DNA of 64,000 bases from Daejeonella sp. (GTDB lineage: Bacteria; Bacteroidota; Bacteroidia; Sphingobacteriales; Sphingobacteriaceae), in the NCBI RefSeq assembly GCF_030684675.1, contig NZ_JAUXXZ010000009.1:1-64000 (forward strand), written 5' to 3'. Shown piece after piece: positions 41,651 through 51,333 of this stretch. Both the position numbers and the translations under genes were made by a program. Position 1 is the stretch's first letter. Each line of letters begins with the position of its first letter. The notes below the pieces were generated by a model. The model ran no database searches. It was not told the DNA's origin and was given only the letters and a program-made list of their open reading frames with translations.

Positions 41651-41955
41651 TCGGCCTCAATAAATTCCATTAATGTACTAAATACTACAAATTTATTCAG
41701 GAATTCTGCCGGAGCATTGGTCTGCAGTTGATTAGGGTGTATTTGCATGTATTCATTGTATTTTTCAACTGAGTCGGCAATGTACTGTACACAATAAGTA
41801 AGGCCTTCATTGGGTGAGTCCAGCACCTTCAGAATCCTGTAAGAAATAAAAAATCCTGTACTCATCACCTCCTTCAAATGTTCATTCTTCAGCCATTTGA
41901 GCCAGTTCACATGAATTTCCTCGTCCAGAATAATAGTGACATTATATAAGATCAT
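41647..41955 (-). CDS. DUF4286 family protein
   Basis: A 102-aa protein: MILYNVTIILDEEIHVNWLK, WLKNEHLKEVMSTGFFISYR, then VEKYNEYMQIHPNQLQTNAP with EFLNKFVVFSTLMEFIE. The pattern matches DUF4286, a ferredoxin-like single-domain family common in Bacteroidota. No function is known. Translationally coupled to rfbC downstream. Confidence 0.85.
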   Translation of the reverse strand: MILYNVTIILDEEIHVNWLKWLKNEHLKEVMSTGFFISYRILKVLDSPNEGLTYCVQYIADSVEKYNEYMQIHPNQLQTNAPAEFLNKFVVFSTLMEFIEAE

Positions 41956-41999
41956 GCTGCGAAGATAGGAATTGAGTTTTGTATAATTTATCAGAAAAC

Positions 42000-43805
42000 C
42001 TAACCCAGTTTATCTCCTCTAAGCTGACGAAAGCGTTTTCTTGCTTCAATGATGTACAAACTACCTGAATAATCATTTATTATTTTCTGATAGAGTTCGA
42101 TTGCCTTCCCGGGTTGGTTCAGCTTTGTTTCATAAATATCGGCCAGCATGAAAATTGCGTCATCACCCCAGAGTTCCGAACTAAAATTATCTATTATAGC
42201 CTGCAATTGAATTACGGCCTGCTCAAGGTCATTGGAACTTATAAATATTTTTGATTTTGCAATTAAAATATCATCGGCAAGTGAATTTGAAGGGTAAAGT
42301 ATATTAATGCTGTCTAAAATTGCCAATGCTTTTTCAGGTTGATTTTTAAAGATGTTGAGTTCCGCTTCCGAATATCTTTTCAGCGCGGCGGTGTCATTCT
42401 CATTTTGGAGGTTATCAGAAATTAGCAGACTTAAATTCAGGGCATCATTTGCAATTAACTGTGAGGTTGAACTTTTCAATACGTCAAGCTGAGCTTTTGC
42501 CCACAGAAAGTCCCCCTGAAAATAAGCTAATCTGGCATTTTTGTACCTGGCTTCCTGTCCATAAACGTCATTTGGGAAAGACTTTTCTACCTGCCCATAG
42601 ATCAGGGCAGCTTCCCAAACCTCTCCCGATAATGTATAAATATCCCCAAGTTCTAATTTTGTTTGTGCAATTATAATTGGTGTTATGCCAGGTAATTCCA
42701 GCAGTTTTTGAAGTTGTATGGCTGATTCTGCTGGTTTTTTCAGGTAAAATGCCTGCAGATTGGCAAGCTGCCGGATTGCGAAGGCAGTACCTGAACTTCG
42801 ACCGAATTCATTTAATAATGACTCGTAATCACTTTCAAGGGTCAGCAAATTAGCTTTATCGAACTTGCTATTGGTCAGTTGTTTAGTTTTTACACTCAAC
42901 AGATCGATTTTTGCCGCAATATAATACCTGCTTTTTTCCCCTTTTGCAACAAGATAATTCAGGGCTTCAATTCCCTGTTCATATGCCTGGTTTGAAATCA
43001 GTAATCTTGACAGGTCAAATACTCTGCTTCCATCTTCTTTAAGTCTGCGATCGAGTGCAAGCGTTTGTCGCAATGCCATATCGAAATCTTTTTGCTGGAC
43101 ATATTGCCAGGCAAGAAACTCAGTAAGTACAACATTTTGAGCATCTTTCTGCAGGCGACGTAAGATTGCTGTTTTAAGCAGGTCAAAGTCATCTTTATCT
43201 TCCAGGATATTACCCAATACATTTTGCGCTTGCTGTAATGCTTCGGGATTTATGCTCAAAAGCAATAAGTACTCCTGGATAAGCATTACCTTATCCTTCC
43301 GGTAACGATATAAACTTAAGAGATCATAGATAAATGATTTTTCATCATTTAGTATTTTTCGGCCATTTAAAAAGGTCTTGATCGAAAAATCATAAGCTTC
43401 TGCCCTGTAAAAGGTTATTGCGAGATCTTTTATCGCAAACTCATTGGCCGGGAGATTTTTAATCAGATTATTATACAGCGCAATTGATTTCTCCTGTTCA
43501 CCCCGTTCCTGAAAAACCCTGCCCAGATCAACCGGATAATTAAAATTTTCGGGATTATTCTTTTGAAGAACGCGAGCCAGCTTTTCTGCTTCATCAAACT
43601 TTTTTAGCCGAAGTAAACAACTGAAGTAGGGGTCGTAATAACTTGCATTTTTTGTTCTGTTGAACAGCTTTTCATACAGTACTGCAGCCTTTTCATAGTC
43701 GCCAGACTGGAAATATTGGACAGCCATAGCCTCATCAGTATTTAGCTGAGCTTTCACTTCTGAAGTGACAGATATAATCAATAGCAGAAGCAGGAATTTT
43801 TTCAT
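42000..43805 (-). CDS. Large tetratricopeptide-repeat protein
   Basis: A 601-aa exported protein with a signal peptide (LLLLIISVTSEVKAQ). The body is a series of TPR hairpins: YFQSGDYEKAAVLYEKLFNR, RLKKFDEAEKLARVLQKNNP, QERGEQEKSIALYNNLIK, and near the end TKLNQPGKAIELYQKIINDY. It ends in a basic FRQLRGDKLG. Such periplasmic TPR proteins serve as scaffolds in envelope complexes; no partner is indicated. It lies 44 nt upstream of DUF4286 in the same direction and may share its transcript. Confidence 0.85.
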   Translation of the reverse strand: MKKFLLLLLIISVTSEVKAQLNTDEAMAVQYFQSGDYEKAAVLYEKLFNRTKNASYYDPYFSCLLRLKKFDEAEKLARVLQKNNPENFNYPVDLGRVFQERGEQEKSIALYNNLIKNLPANEFAIKDLAITFYRAEAYDFSIKTFLNGRKILNDEKSFIYDLLSLYRYRKDKVMLIQEYLLLLSINPEALQQAQNVLGNILEDKDDFDLLKTAILRRLQKDAQNVVLTEFLAWQYVQQKDFDMALRQTLALDRRLKEDGSRVFDLSRLLISNQAYEQGIEALNYLVAKGEKSRYYIAAKIDLLSVKTKQLTNSKFDKANLLTLESDYESLLNEFGRSSGTAFAIRQLANLQAFYLKKPAESAIQLQKLLELPGITPIIIAQTKLELGDIYTLSGEVWEAALIYGQVEKSFPNDVYGQEARYKNARLAYFQGDFLWAKAQLDVLKSSTSQLIANDALNLSLLISDNLQNENDTAALKRYSEAELNIFKNQPEKALAILDSINILYPSNSLADDILIAKSKIFISSNDLEQAVIQLQAIIDNFSSELWGDDAIFMLADIYETKLNQPGKAIELYQKIINDYSGSLYIIEARKRFRQLRGDKLG

Positions 43806-44098
43806 AGAACCAGGCTTGTTAAAATTCTAAGATCAATATGAATATATTTTTTGGGGAATATCATTTTTTTGATTCCTATTAAAGTTCGCTTTATTCAGGT
43901 ACAATTTAGATAAAAAATCACTTGTAGTTTAAATGTTACGATTCCATTCAACTACTTAAAAATGTATTTACTAACTTGACTGATTAGTTGAGGAGTTAGT
44001 CTATCTGTTTTTTGATGGCCTTAAAAACCTTTATTTTATCTGTTTTGGTGCATGTTTTTAAATCTTGCCTCAAAATTTGAATTTAATTTTATAATAGA
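43806..44098. other. Divergent spacer without visible features
   Basis: 293 AT-rich nt between the TPR gene and the S9 peptidase gene, both read outward. The word TTGACTGATTAGTTGAGGAG near 43976 is the only notable feature; no exact TAnnTTTG box was found. Confidence 0.4.
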
Positions 44099-45985
44099 AT
44101 GCCGGGATCTAAAATTTATTTCTTCTGTTTTGTTCTTGCTACTTTGGTGTCCTGCTCTATGGAAAAAGCGACGAAGCGGATACCGATAGAAAATTTTTTC
44201 AACGTTCCCATTAATACTTCTTATCTGATTTCACCCGATGGTAAATTTATATCCTATCTAAAGCCAGATAATAATAGAATTCATATCTATGTTGAAACAC
44301 TTGATGGAAAAACTACCACCCAGCTAACCTGTGATTCTAACCGGAGTATTGCCAATTATTTCTGGGCTAGTAATAATGAGATTCTATATTTAAAGGGGGC
44401 CTCCGAGAATATGGAGCCAGGTTTGTTTGCGGTTAATATTGACGGAAGCAATAAGCGGGAGCTGCTTTCTTTTCCAAATACAAAAATCAGACTAATTTCT
44501 TCAGGCCCGGTTAGTGACGGTCAGGTGCTGGTTTCTCTTAACAAACGTGATTCAACCGTTTTTGATGCCTACCGGTTAAATATGCAGACCGAGGATTTGT
44601 CCTTGTTATTTCAAAACCCAGGGAACATCACAAAGTGGTATTCCGATCCTGCCGGAAAGTTAAGAATGGCTATTGCAAGTGATGGAGTCAATGAAACATT
44701 ATTGTACCGCGATAAAGAGAGCCAGAATTTCAGAAGTGTTTTAACGAATAATTTCAAGACAAGTATTTCTCCAATTAGTTTCAGTGCAGATAATAGTTGT
44801 ATTTATGCTTTGTCGAATAAAAATCGGGATAAAATGGCATTGGTGGAGTTGGATTGTGTGACCGGGAAAGAACACCGTGTTATTTATAGTAATCCCCTGG
44901 TTGATGTCTCTGAAGCGATTTACTCTGTCAACAAGGACAAATTGATCTATGCCGGTTTTGAGACCTGGAAAAAGGAGCGTCATTATCTGGATGATACATT
45001 TAAGGCCACTTTTAAAAAACTTGAGAAATTGCTGCCAAACACTGAAATTGTGATTGCCAGTTCAGACTCCTTAGAAAAGAAATTTATTGTCAGAACCTAT
45101 ACAGACCGTAATCCCGGATCTTTCTATTTATATACAATAGATGATGACAAGCTGGTTAAACTGAGTGATGTAAACTCATCTCTGAAAGTAGAAAATATGG
45201 CTGAAATGAAACCCATCAGCTATAAAACCAGGGATGGTCTAACTGTATATGGGTATTTAACTCTTCCCAGAGGTATGCCGTCAAAAACTCTTCCCGTAGT
45301 TGTCATGCCTCATGGGGGGCCGGACACAAGGAATAGCTGGGGCTATAACTCTGAGGTTCAATTTCTTGCAAGCCGGGGTTATGCGGTTTTTCAGGTTAAT
45401 TTTAGAGGATCAAAAGGTTATGGGAAGGATTTCTGGATTGCAGGCTTTAAGGAATGGGGTGCCAAGATGCAGGATGATATAACGGACGGGGTTCACTGGC
45501 TGATTGAGCAAAAGATTGCAGATCCATCAAGGATTGGGATTTATGGTTTCAGTTTTGGAGGATTCTCGGCACTTCACGGACTGATGTCGGGCCCTGAACT
45601 TTATAGATGCGGTGCTTCTTATTCAGGCTTCACTAATTTATTCACCTATTTTAAGGACATACCACCCTATTTCAGACCTTATTTACAGATGTATTATGAA
45701 ACTGTGGGTAATCCTGAAACTGACGCGGATTATTTCAGAGCAGCATCGCCTGTTTTTCATACAGATAAAATAAAAGTACCGGTTTTAATTGCCCAGGGTG
45801 GTAGAGATCCCCGGGTTAATATGAATGAAACCCATCAGTTTGTAAAGGAGTTAAAGAAGAAGAAAGTACCTGTTACTTATATCTTTAAAGAGGGAGAAGG
45901 GCATGTTTTTAGGAACAATGAAAACCGGCTTGAATTTTATAAGAAACTTGAAATATTCCTCGACCAGAATCTAAGCAGGGAATAG
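44099..45985 (+). CDS. S9-family prolyl oligopeptidase-like serine peptidase
   Basis: A 628-aa protein with a lipobox-like start (LATLVSCSME). A beta-propeller occupies about 40-370 (SYLISPDGKFISYLKPDNNR, then WASNNEILYLKG) and the alpha/beta hydrolase domain about 380-628. The catalytic triad is visible: Ser485 in GIYGFSFGGFSA, Asp570 in AQGGRDPRVN and His602 in GEGHVFRN. The oxyanion segment VVMPHGGPDTRNSWGYNSEV is also typical. It degrades peptides in the periplasm. It is 4 nt upstream of a sensor kinase gene, so it shares an operon with a two-component system. Confidence 0.9.
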   Translation: MPGSKIYFFCFVLATLVSCSMEKATKRIPIENFFNVPINTSYLISPDGKFISYLKPDNNRIHIYVETLDGKTTTQLTCDSNRSIANYFWASNNEILYLKGASENMEPGLFAVNIDGSNKRELLSFPNTKIRLISSGPVSDGQVLVSLNKRDSTVFDAYRLNMQTEDLSLLFQNPGNITKWYSDPAGKLRMAIASDGVNETLLYRDKESQNFRSVLTNNFKTSISPISFSADNSCIYALSNKNRDKMALVELDCVTGKEHRVIYSNPLVDVSEAIYSVNKDKLIYAGFETWKKERHYLDDTFKATFKKLEKLLPNTEIVIASSDSLEKKFIVRTYTDRNPGSFYLYTIDDDKLVKLSDVNSSLKVENMAEMKPISYKTRDGLTVYGYLTLPRGMPSKTLPVVVMPHGGPDTRNSWGYNSEVQFLASRGYAVFQVNFRGSKGYGKDFWIAGFKEWGAKMQDDITDGVHWLIEQKIADPSRIGIYGFSFGGFSALHGLMSGPELYRCGASYSGFTNLFTYFKDIPPYFRPYLQMYYETVGNPETDADYFRAASPVFHTDKIKVPVLIAQGGRDPRVNMNETHQFVKELKKKKVPVTYIFKEGEGHVFRNNENRLEFYKKLEIFLDQNLSRE

Positions 45986-45989
45986 CCGG

Positions 45990-47663
45990 ATGCAGGAGTA
46001 TCAGTATATATACCGCAAAAATTTTACTCTGGTTATAATTTTTCTTTTCCTCATCACCTCTGCGATGGCTGGGGCTTTTTTCCTTGCTTATAATCTGACA
46101 TCAAAATACGTAGAGAATGAATTTGCATCTCAAAAGATTGATGTGCTCGAAGAAACAGTGAAACCTTACAATGATTTCTTCCAAAATAAAATACCTGAAA
46201 TATCTTTTTATCAGGGTTATTTGGATTCGGCTCAAACCTCTAAATACATTGATACCATATTTAGAAAATTTCGCTTTGTTGAAAGGGTTATATTTTATGA
46301 TGTAGAAATTAGTAATCATAAAATTCCGGATGGAATCAGGGTGAACAATTTCTCCATGGGACCAAAGTCGGCATATCAGTTCGGCAGGGATATCCCAAAG
46401 GATTCGATTGTGCTTTATAAAAATGATCGTCCAGACCCCTTATTTATCTTAAAAACAGGGGATGAGTTCAACAAAATGGCAATTAAGTTCAGTGGCTTTA
46501 TTGAACTTGCTGATACTGCCAAAGCTTTGAAGGATGACGACCGCTTCAATATTTTTTACACTATCAGGTCAAACAGGATCACCTTTATGAATATTCCCAG
46601 ACGTGAGGAAATAAAGGTCTATAAGGATCTGATGTATAAAAAGGAACCAAGCTCTCCGGTATATGAAATGGATATGCTTACATTTTACTTAAATCCACTG
46701 GAGCTGAAAATTATAAATTCACATCCTGAATTATATCAGTATATCAGTATTAAGCCTCTGGTTTATGAATCGCTCGAAAATGACTCCGGGTTTATGGAAA
46801 ATGATCTGCCCTTATCCGGCCCTTTCTCTGACTATAAATTATACTTCAGTTCAGGCAAGGATTTTTTAAGGAAAGAAGTGAACTCCCGCTTCAGGCCTAT
46901 CGCCGCCGGCTTATTTATTATCTATTTTGTGCTGGTGCTTATTGCATATCTGATCTTCAGAAACCTAAATATCAACAGTAAACTATTCAAGCTGCAGTAT
47001 GATTTTATCAATAATCTTACTCATGAATTTAAAACTCCTGTCAGTGTTATAAAAATTGCCGGTAATAATATCCGGAGTGCTTCTAAATTGTCAGATCGTG
47101 AGCGTCTGCATTATGGCAAGATACTGGATGAAGAGGCAGATAAGCTTAATGATCTGATGAACAGACTCTTGTCTTTTGCTCAAATTGAGAATAAAGCCAT
47201 AAAATTGAAGCCTGAGAGCATTAATCTTGAAGTATTCTGTCAGAATATGATCGATAGCTACCAGTTAAAATACCCTGGTTTCGATATAGAATGTGATATT
47301 AAAGATGTTGAGTATTTTAATTCCGATCCTGTACTTTTAGGAAGTATCTTTCAGAATCTTATCGATAATGCTTTTAAATATTCCAATCCCGACAATAAGG
47401 TCCTAAGGATCAGTATTCAAAAGGTGAAGAATCGAATAATTTTTAAATTTTCGGATCAGGGGATCGGAATTCCGGAAAAAGATATCAGGAATATCTTTAA
47501 GAAATTTTACAGGGTACAAAATCAATATAATCAGCAGGGTAGTGTAGGATTAGGTTTGGCATTCTGTGCAGAACTGATTAAATTTATGAACGGAACAATT
47601 ACAATAAAAAGTGTGGTAGGAAAGGGAACAGAGTTTAGAATTGAATTGCCTTACGAAATATAA
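45990..47663 (+). CDS. Sensor histidine kinase, HisKA type
   Basis: A 557-aa inner-membrane kinase. Membrane helices lie at about 12-34 and 305-325 and enclose a ~270-residue periplasmic sensor region without a recognised domain. The cytosolic half has the phospho-acceptor LTHEFKTPVSVIK, N box QNLIDNAFKYSNPD, G1 DQGIGIPEKD, and G2 GSVGLGLAFCAEL. No HAMP domain is obvious between the second helix and HisKA. It is followed after 2 nt by the OmpR-type regulator. Confidence 0.92.
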   Translation: MQEYQYIYRKNFTLVIIFLFLITSAMAGAFFLAYNLTSKYVENEFASQKIDVLEETVKPYNDFFQNKIPEISFYQGYLDSAQTSKYIDTIFRKFRFVERVIFYDVEISNHKIPDGIRVNNFSMGPKSAYQFGRDIPKDSIVLYKNDRPDPLFILKTGDEFNKMAIKFSGFIELADTAKALKDDDRFNIFYTIRSNRITFMNIPRREEIKVYKDLMYKKEPSSPVYEMDMLTFYLNPLELKIINSHPELYQYISIKPLVYESLENDSGFMENDLPLSGPFSDYKLYFSSGKDFLRKEVNSRFRPIAAGLFIIYFVLVLIAYLIFRNLNINSKLFKLQYDFINNLTHEFKTPVSVIKIAGNNIRSASKLSDRERLHYGKILDEEADKLNDLMNRLLSFAQIENKAIKLKPESINLEVFCQNMIDSYQLKYPGFDIECDIKDVEYFNSDPVLLGSIFQNLIDNAFKYSNPDNKVLRISIQKVKNRIIFKFSDQGIGIPEKDIRNIFKKFYRVQNQYNQQGSVGLGLAFCAELIKFMNGTITIKSVVGKGTEFRIELPYEI

Positions 47664-47665
47664 AC

Positions 47666-48355
47666 ATGGGAAAAGAAATCAAAATTGCAGTTATTGAAGA
47701 TGATGAGAATCTTCGGTTTTTAGTTGTACATCGTCTTCAAACCGAAGGATATAAAGTTGTTGAGGCTGCTGACGGCCAGATTGCAGAAGAACTTATTATG
47801 AATGAGGAACCTGATATTGTGTTGCTCGACTGGATGCTCCCAACAAAACAGGGCTCTGAAGTCTGTCAGAATGTTCGTAAACTGGGTTTTGATAATCTGA
47901 TTATCATGATGACGGCCAAGGCGCAGGATATTGATAAAATTGATGCCTACAATTTCGGGGTTTCTGATTATGTAACCAAGCCCTTCAATATGGATGTACT
48001 GGTTGCATTGATTGAAAATAAGGTGAAGTTCTTTATCAATAATGAGAAGACCGAAGTATATAAATTCGGAAACATGGAGCATCATCCCAACACGCATTCT
48101 CTGATGCGTGAGGGAAAGAAAATTGAGCTTACTATACTTGAGAACAGGATTCTTCTGTATTTTTTGAAGAATGCAAATACGGTTATTAACCGTGATGAAT
48201 TAATGATGGTGGTTTGGGGCTATAATTCTGATGTAAATACAAGAACGCTTGATATGCATATTGTACGTTTACGTAAAAAAATAGAGAGTAATCCAGACAG
48301 ACCTCATTTTATGCAAACTGTTCGCGGAGTAGGTTATAAATTCATCATTGAATAA
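47666..48355 (+). CDS. OmpR/PhoB-family response regulator
   Basis: A 229-aa regulator. The receiver has acidic residues E11-D12-D13, phospho-acceptor Asp55 in IVLLDWMLP, Thr in MTAKAQD and Lys105 in YVTKPFNMD. The C-terminal winged helix contains LTILENRILLYFLKNANTVI, NRDELMMVVWGYNSDVNTRT and LDMHIVRLRKKIE followed by VRGVGYKF. Partner of the kinase at 45990. Confidence 0.94.
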   Translation: MGKEIKIAVIEDDENLRFLVVHRLQTEGYKVVEAADGQIAEELIMNEEPDIVLLDWMLPTKQGSEVCQNVRKLGFDNLIIMMTAKAQDIDKIDAYNFGVSDYVTKPFNMDVLVALIENKVKFFINNEKTEVYKFGNMEHHPNTHSLMREGKKIELTILENRILLYFLKNANTVINRDELMMVVWGYNSDVNTRTLDMHIVRLRKKIESNPDRPHFMQTVRGVGYKFIIE

Positions 48356-48383
48356 GTTTTAATGGAATGATTGAATGCGTGGA

Positions 48384-49043
48384 TTATAATTTGTCCAACA
48401 TTTTCTCAAACCGTTCTCTCCATTCTAAAGTCAATTCCTTGAGATCGACTAGCCGCTGAAGCCATTCTTTGTTTTCAGGGTCATGATATCTTACAAAGTT
48501 TACATTCATCACTGATATCTTTTCAGGATGGGAGCTAATATGTATTAGCTTATCGGTCTTCTTTACCAGGCCTGTTTTGATTGTCCTGAAATAATATCCT
48601 GTAAGCCCGGTTTGCTGCAGATGAACAGGGAACTGCTTATAATTGTACCTGATCCCAATCATATAACAAGGGCCACGAGGTTCTGAGACTTCAACTACCG
48701 CTTCGCCCAGTTGATAGCGGTCGCCTATAAAAATATGTTCTTCATTTGCGTTTTTGCCACTTAGCGTCAAGTTTTCCCCAAAAGCGGCAGATTCCAGATT
48801 AAAACCAAGTTCTGACTTCCATTTTTTAAAATGATCAGAATTATAGCAGCATATGGCTTTGTCATTTCCACCATGATGTTTTGTGTCCACTATAATATCA
48901 CCTGCAAAACCTGTCATTTCCAGTTCAATAGAATCACCTGATATGGCCTGCTTGCGGTATGCAGAATATGCTTTCTGGTGGTCAGAAACTAATAATTCAG
49001 GTTTGCCAAGTATATTGATCGATGAAATACTGATATTTTTCAT
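48384..49043 (-). CDS. MOSC-domain protein
   Basis: A 219-aa cytosolic protein resembling YiiM. Features: GFAGDIIVDTKHHGGNDKAI followed by CCYNSDHFKKW, AAFGENLTLSGKN, and VVEVSEPRGPCYMIGIRYN with the conserved Cys of the MOSC domain. YiiM-like proteins take part in molybdenum-cofactor-dependent reduction of N-hydroxylated compounds. Monocistronic, facing the two-component system. Confidence 0.87.
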   Translation of the reverse strand: MKNISISSINILGKPELLVSDHQKAYSAYRKQAISGDSIELEMTGFAGDIIVDTKHHGGNDKAICCYNSDHFKKWKSELGFNLESAAFGENLTLSGKNANEEHIFIGDRYQLGEAVVEVSEPRGPCYMIGIRYNYKQFPVHLQQTGLTGYYFRTIKTGLVKKTDKLIHISSHPEKISVMNVNFVRYHDPENKEWLQRLVDLKELTLEWRERFEKMLDKL

Positions 49044-49154
49044 CCGTTTATTTATTGTTTTTTAAAGGTGATGAAGCCCGTCCGAACGGCTTGGCCGGGC
49101 GGGCGATCATGATTTAATAATCCCCCCTGTGGTTTGGATAAAATCATGATGGTT

Positions 49155-50033
49155 TCATAAAATGATTGAGCCACAAAGAAGAAGCATAAAAAACTGAAGG
49201 ATCATTATGCCATCTAAATATAAAAAATAATAGTATTCATTTTTTTCCCATTTTGATTTAAAAATTAGCCATCCGCTTAGAATTATGGTAAGACATAATC
49301 CAAAAAAGTTAGCGTCAAACTGCTCAGTGAAAAGAACTAATAAAATAAGGTATGCTCCCAGCAATCCCTGGCAAATTAAGTATGCCCATCTTTCTCCGAA
49401 TAATACCGGGATGGTTTTCAATTCATAGAATTTGTCCTGATAGATATCGCGAATATCGAAAGGCACCGTTATTGCCGCTATAAAGAGGAAGCGCTTAGCG
49501 ATAAGTAATATCGTATCATTTAATGTAACAGAAATAGCCTGATTGTTTTCCATTTCAAGAATCGGGAGTAAAACACAACTCAATGCCCAGACTGATGCAA
49601 TGAGGAATAATTTTATTCCCGGAATGTTTCTCAAGCCGAATTTTTTATCATGTATGGTAAACAGCGGAAGATTGTAGGCCACTGATATCAGGGCAAGTGT
49701 GAACAGCAAAATCTTTGAGGAAGTGCTCAGGAATAAACTCAGGGGGATTATTGAAAATACCGAAATGATGCTGATTGTGATCATTAGTCGATAATGGGAA
49801 AATATCCACCTTACCCTTGCTGATTTAGAACTCTCCGGATTTTTAGGTTTGGAGAGAACGATGCTGAAATTATAAAGTGCTAAAGTTGAGCTGAAAAGAA
49901 GTCCTAACACATGCATATCAGGTTTGACTTTTAGCAGCTGATAGGTGACCAAACCCTGAGCTACCGCACAAAGAGCAATAAAAATATTGCTGAATAAAAG
50001 AAGGTCGACGCTCTGCCTAAGGTATTTGTTCAT
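49155..50033 (-). CDS. UbiA-like membrane protein (degenerate)
   Basis: A 292-aa protein with eight or nine membrane helices. The second UbiA motif is recognisable as VPFDIRDIYQDKFYELKTIP followed by VLFGERWAYL, but the first Asp-rich motif is lacking: the matching loop reads LALYNFSIVLSKPKNP. Without it, prenyl-pyrophosphate chemistry is doubtful. It follows the metallophosphoesterase gene by 20 nt, so both are likely in one operon. Function unknown. Confidence 0.65.
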   Translation of the reverse strand: MNKYLRQSVDLLLFSNIFIALCAVAQGLVTYQLLKVKPDMHVLGLLFSSTLALYNFSIVLSKPKNPESSKSARVRWIFSHYRLMITISIISVFSIIPLSLFLSTSSKILLFTLALISVAYNLPLFTIHDKKFGLRNIPGIKLFLIASVWALSCVLLPILEMENNQAISVTLNDTILLIAKRFLFIAAITVPFDIRDIYQDKFYELKTIPVLFGERWAYLICQGLLGAYLILLVLFTEQFDANFFGLCLTIILSGWLIFKSKWEKNEYYYFLYLDGIMILQFFMLLLCGSIIL

Positions 50034-50053
50034 AGATAGAACCCGGGATCTTT

Positions 50054-51307
50054 TCAGGAATCCCCCCGGCGTAACTCAAAGATCGTAATTTCAGGTAAAA
50101 TTCCAACCCGACCAGGATAGCCTAAGAAGCCATATCCTACGTTAACATAAAGCTGTTGCAATCCTTCTTTATAGTGTCCTGCCCATTCTTTGTAAACGTA
50201 TTGTGCAGGGCTCCATTGAAATTTATCAGTTACCAGGCCAAACTGCATACCATGTGTATGGCCACTGAACATGGCATCAATCTGAGGATATTCTGGTAAC
50301 ACTTGTGCCCGCCAATGTGATGGATCATGTGATAACAATAACTTTACAGGAACATCATCCGTATCTTTTACAGCCAGATCCATACGGCCATACTTTGCAA
50401 AGCGGCCAACACCCCAGTTTTCTATACCTAAAATTGCAATCTCGTCCCCATCAATCCTTATCCTCCTGTTTTCGTTAAGAAGAAGATCCCAGCCCATGTT
50501 TTTGTGAGTCTGCTTGACATCTGCCAGATTTTTAATTTTAGCAGCTGAAGTTCCCTGCCCGTAATGATAATCTCCATAGTCATGGTTACCAAGCACAGAA
50601 AATACTCCAAGAGGAGCTTTTACTTTTGAGAAAATATCCTGGTAATTATACATTTCTGAGGCAACATTATTCACCAGATCTCCTGTAAAAAATACCATAT
50701 CCGGCTTTTCTTTCAGTAACATATTAACGCCACCGATAACTGCCTTGCGGTCGTAGAAGCTACCCGAGTGAATGTCTGAAAGCTGTCCGAGTTTAATTCC
50801 ATCAAATGCTTTTGGCAAGTTTGGAAGATATAGGGTTCTGCGTTTTACACGATAATCATAGGCACTTGAAACAACGCCGTAGGTCAGGGATGCTAAAGGT
50901 ATTGCAGCAACCAGAGTTCCGGCTTTGATCAGAAATTCAGAACGGGGTATCCTATTACTTTTATTTTGCTCAGTGTTTTCTTTTCTTTTTAGCTTCCTGC
51001 TGATCCATACCATTGCCCTGCGTAAATCATCAGCAATAAGAAATGGCAGAATAAATATTTTGGATACGAAGGTCAGAAAGAAAACCACCAGAATGATAGA
51101 TCGGAGGAGGAATTTAATATTGAAAAATATACTGATAAAAACTCCGGCGATCAGCAGAAAGGTATATCCCCACCAGATATAGGTAAATGAAAGGTGCTTT
51201 TGCCCTTTCCATTTCCAGCTCACAGAGCGTATTGCCCTGTAAATATAGATATCAATAAGAATCAGCAGAATACTGATGATTATTAATCCAAAAATACGGT
51301 TAGCCAT
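50054..51307 (-). CDS. Membrane-anchored metallophosphoesterase
   Basis: A 417-aa protein with about four N-terminal membrane helices and a Calcineurin-like phosphoesterase domain (YkuE/YaeI type): LGQLSDIHSGSFYDRKAV, VFFTGDLVNNVASE, SVLGNHDYGD, LLLSHDPSHW and AMFSGHTHGMQFG. All five metallophosphoesterase blocks are present, so it should bind two metal ions. Homologues hydrolyse UDP-2,3-diacylglucosamine or phosphodiesters in the envelope. It is transcribed after the MoxR gene with a 26-nt gap. Confidence 0.88.
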   Translation of the reverse strand: MANRIFGLIIISILLILIDIYIYRAIRSVSWKWKGQKHLSFTYIWWGYTFLLIAGVFISIFFNIKFLLRSIILVVFFLTFVSKIFILPFLIADDLRRAMVWISRKLKRKENTEQNKSNRIPRSEFLIKAGTLVAAIPLASLTYGVVSSAYDYRVKRRTLYLPNLPKAFDGIKLGQLSDIHSGSFYDRKAVIGGVNMLLKEKPDMVFFTGDLVNNVASEMYNYQDIFSKVKAPLGVFSVLGNHDYGDYHYGQGTSAAKIKNLADVKQTHKNMGWDLLLNENRRIRIDGDEIAILGIENWGVGRFAKYGRMDLAVKDTDDVPVKLLLSHDPSHWRAQVLPEYPQIDAMFSGHTHGMQFGLVTDKFQWSPAQYVYKEWAGHYKEGLQQLYVNVGYGFLGYPGRVGILPEITIFELRRGDS

Positions 51308-51333
51308 TTTTATTTTAAGCTTGAGAGCAGGAA

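Noticed and set aside
49076-49104. GC-rich hairpin (GCCCGTCCG ... CGGGCGGGC) as a terminator
   Set aside because: It lies upstream of the MOSC gene start and beyond the UbiA-like gene start region, has no T-run and a long loop; probably another spacer repeat.
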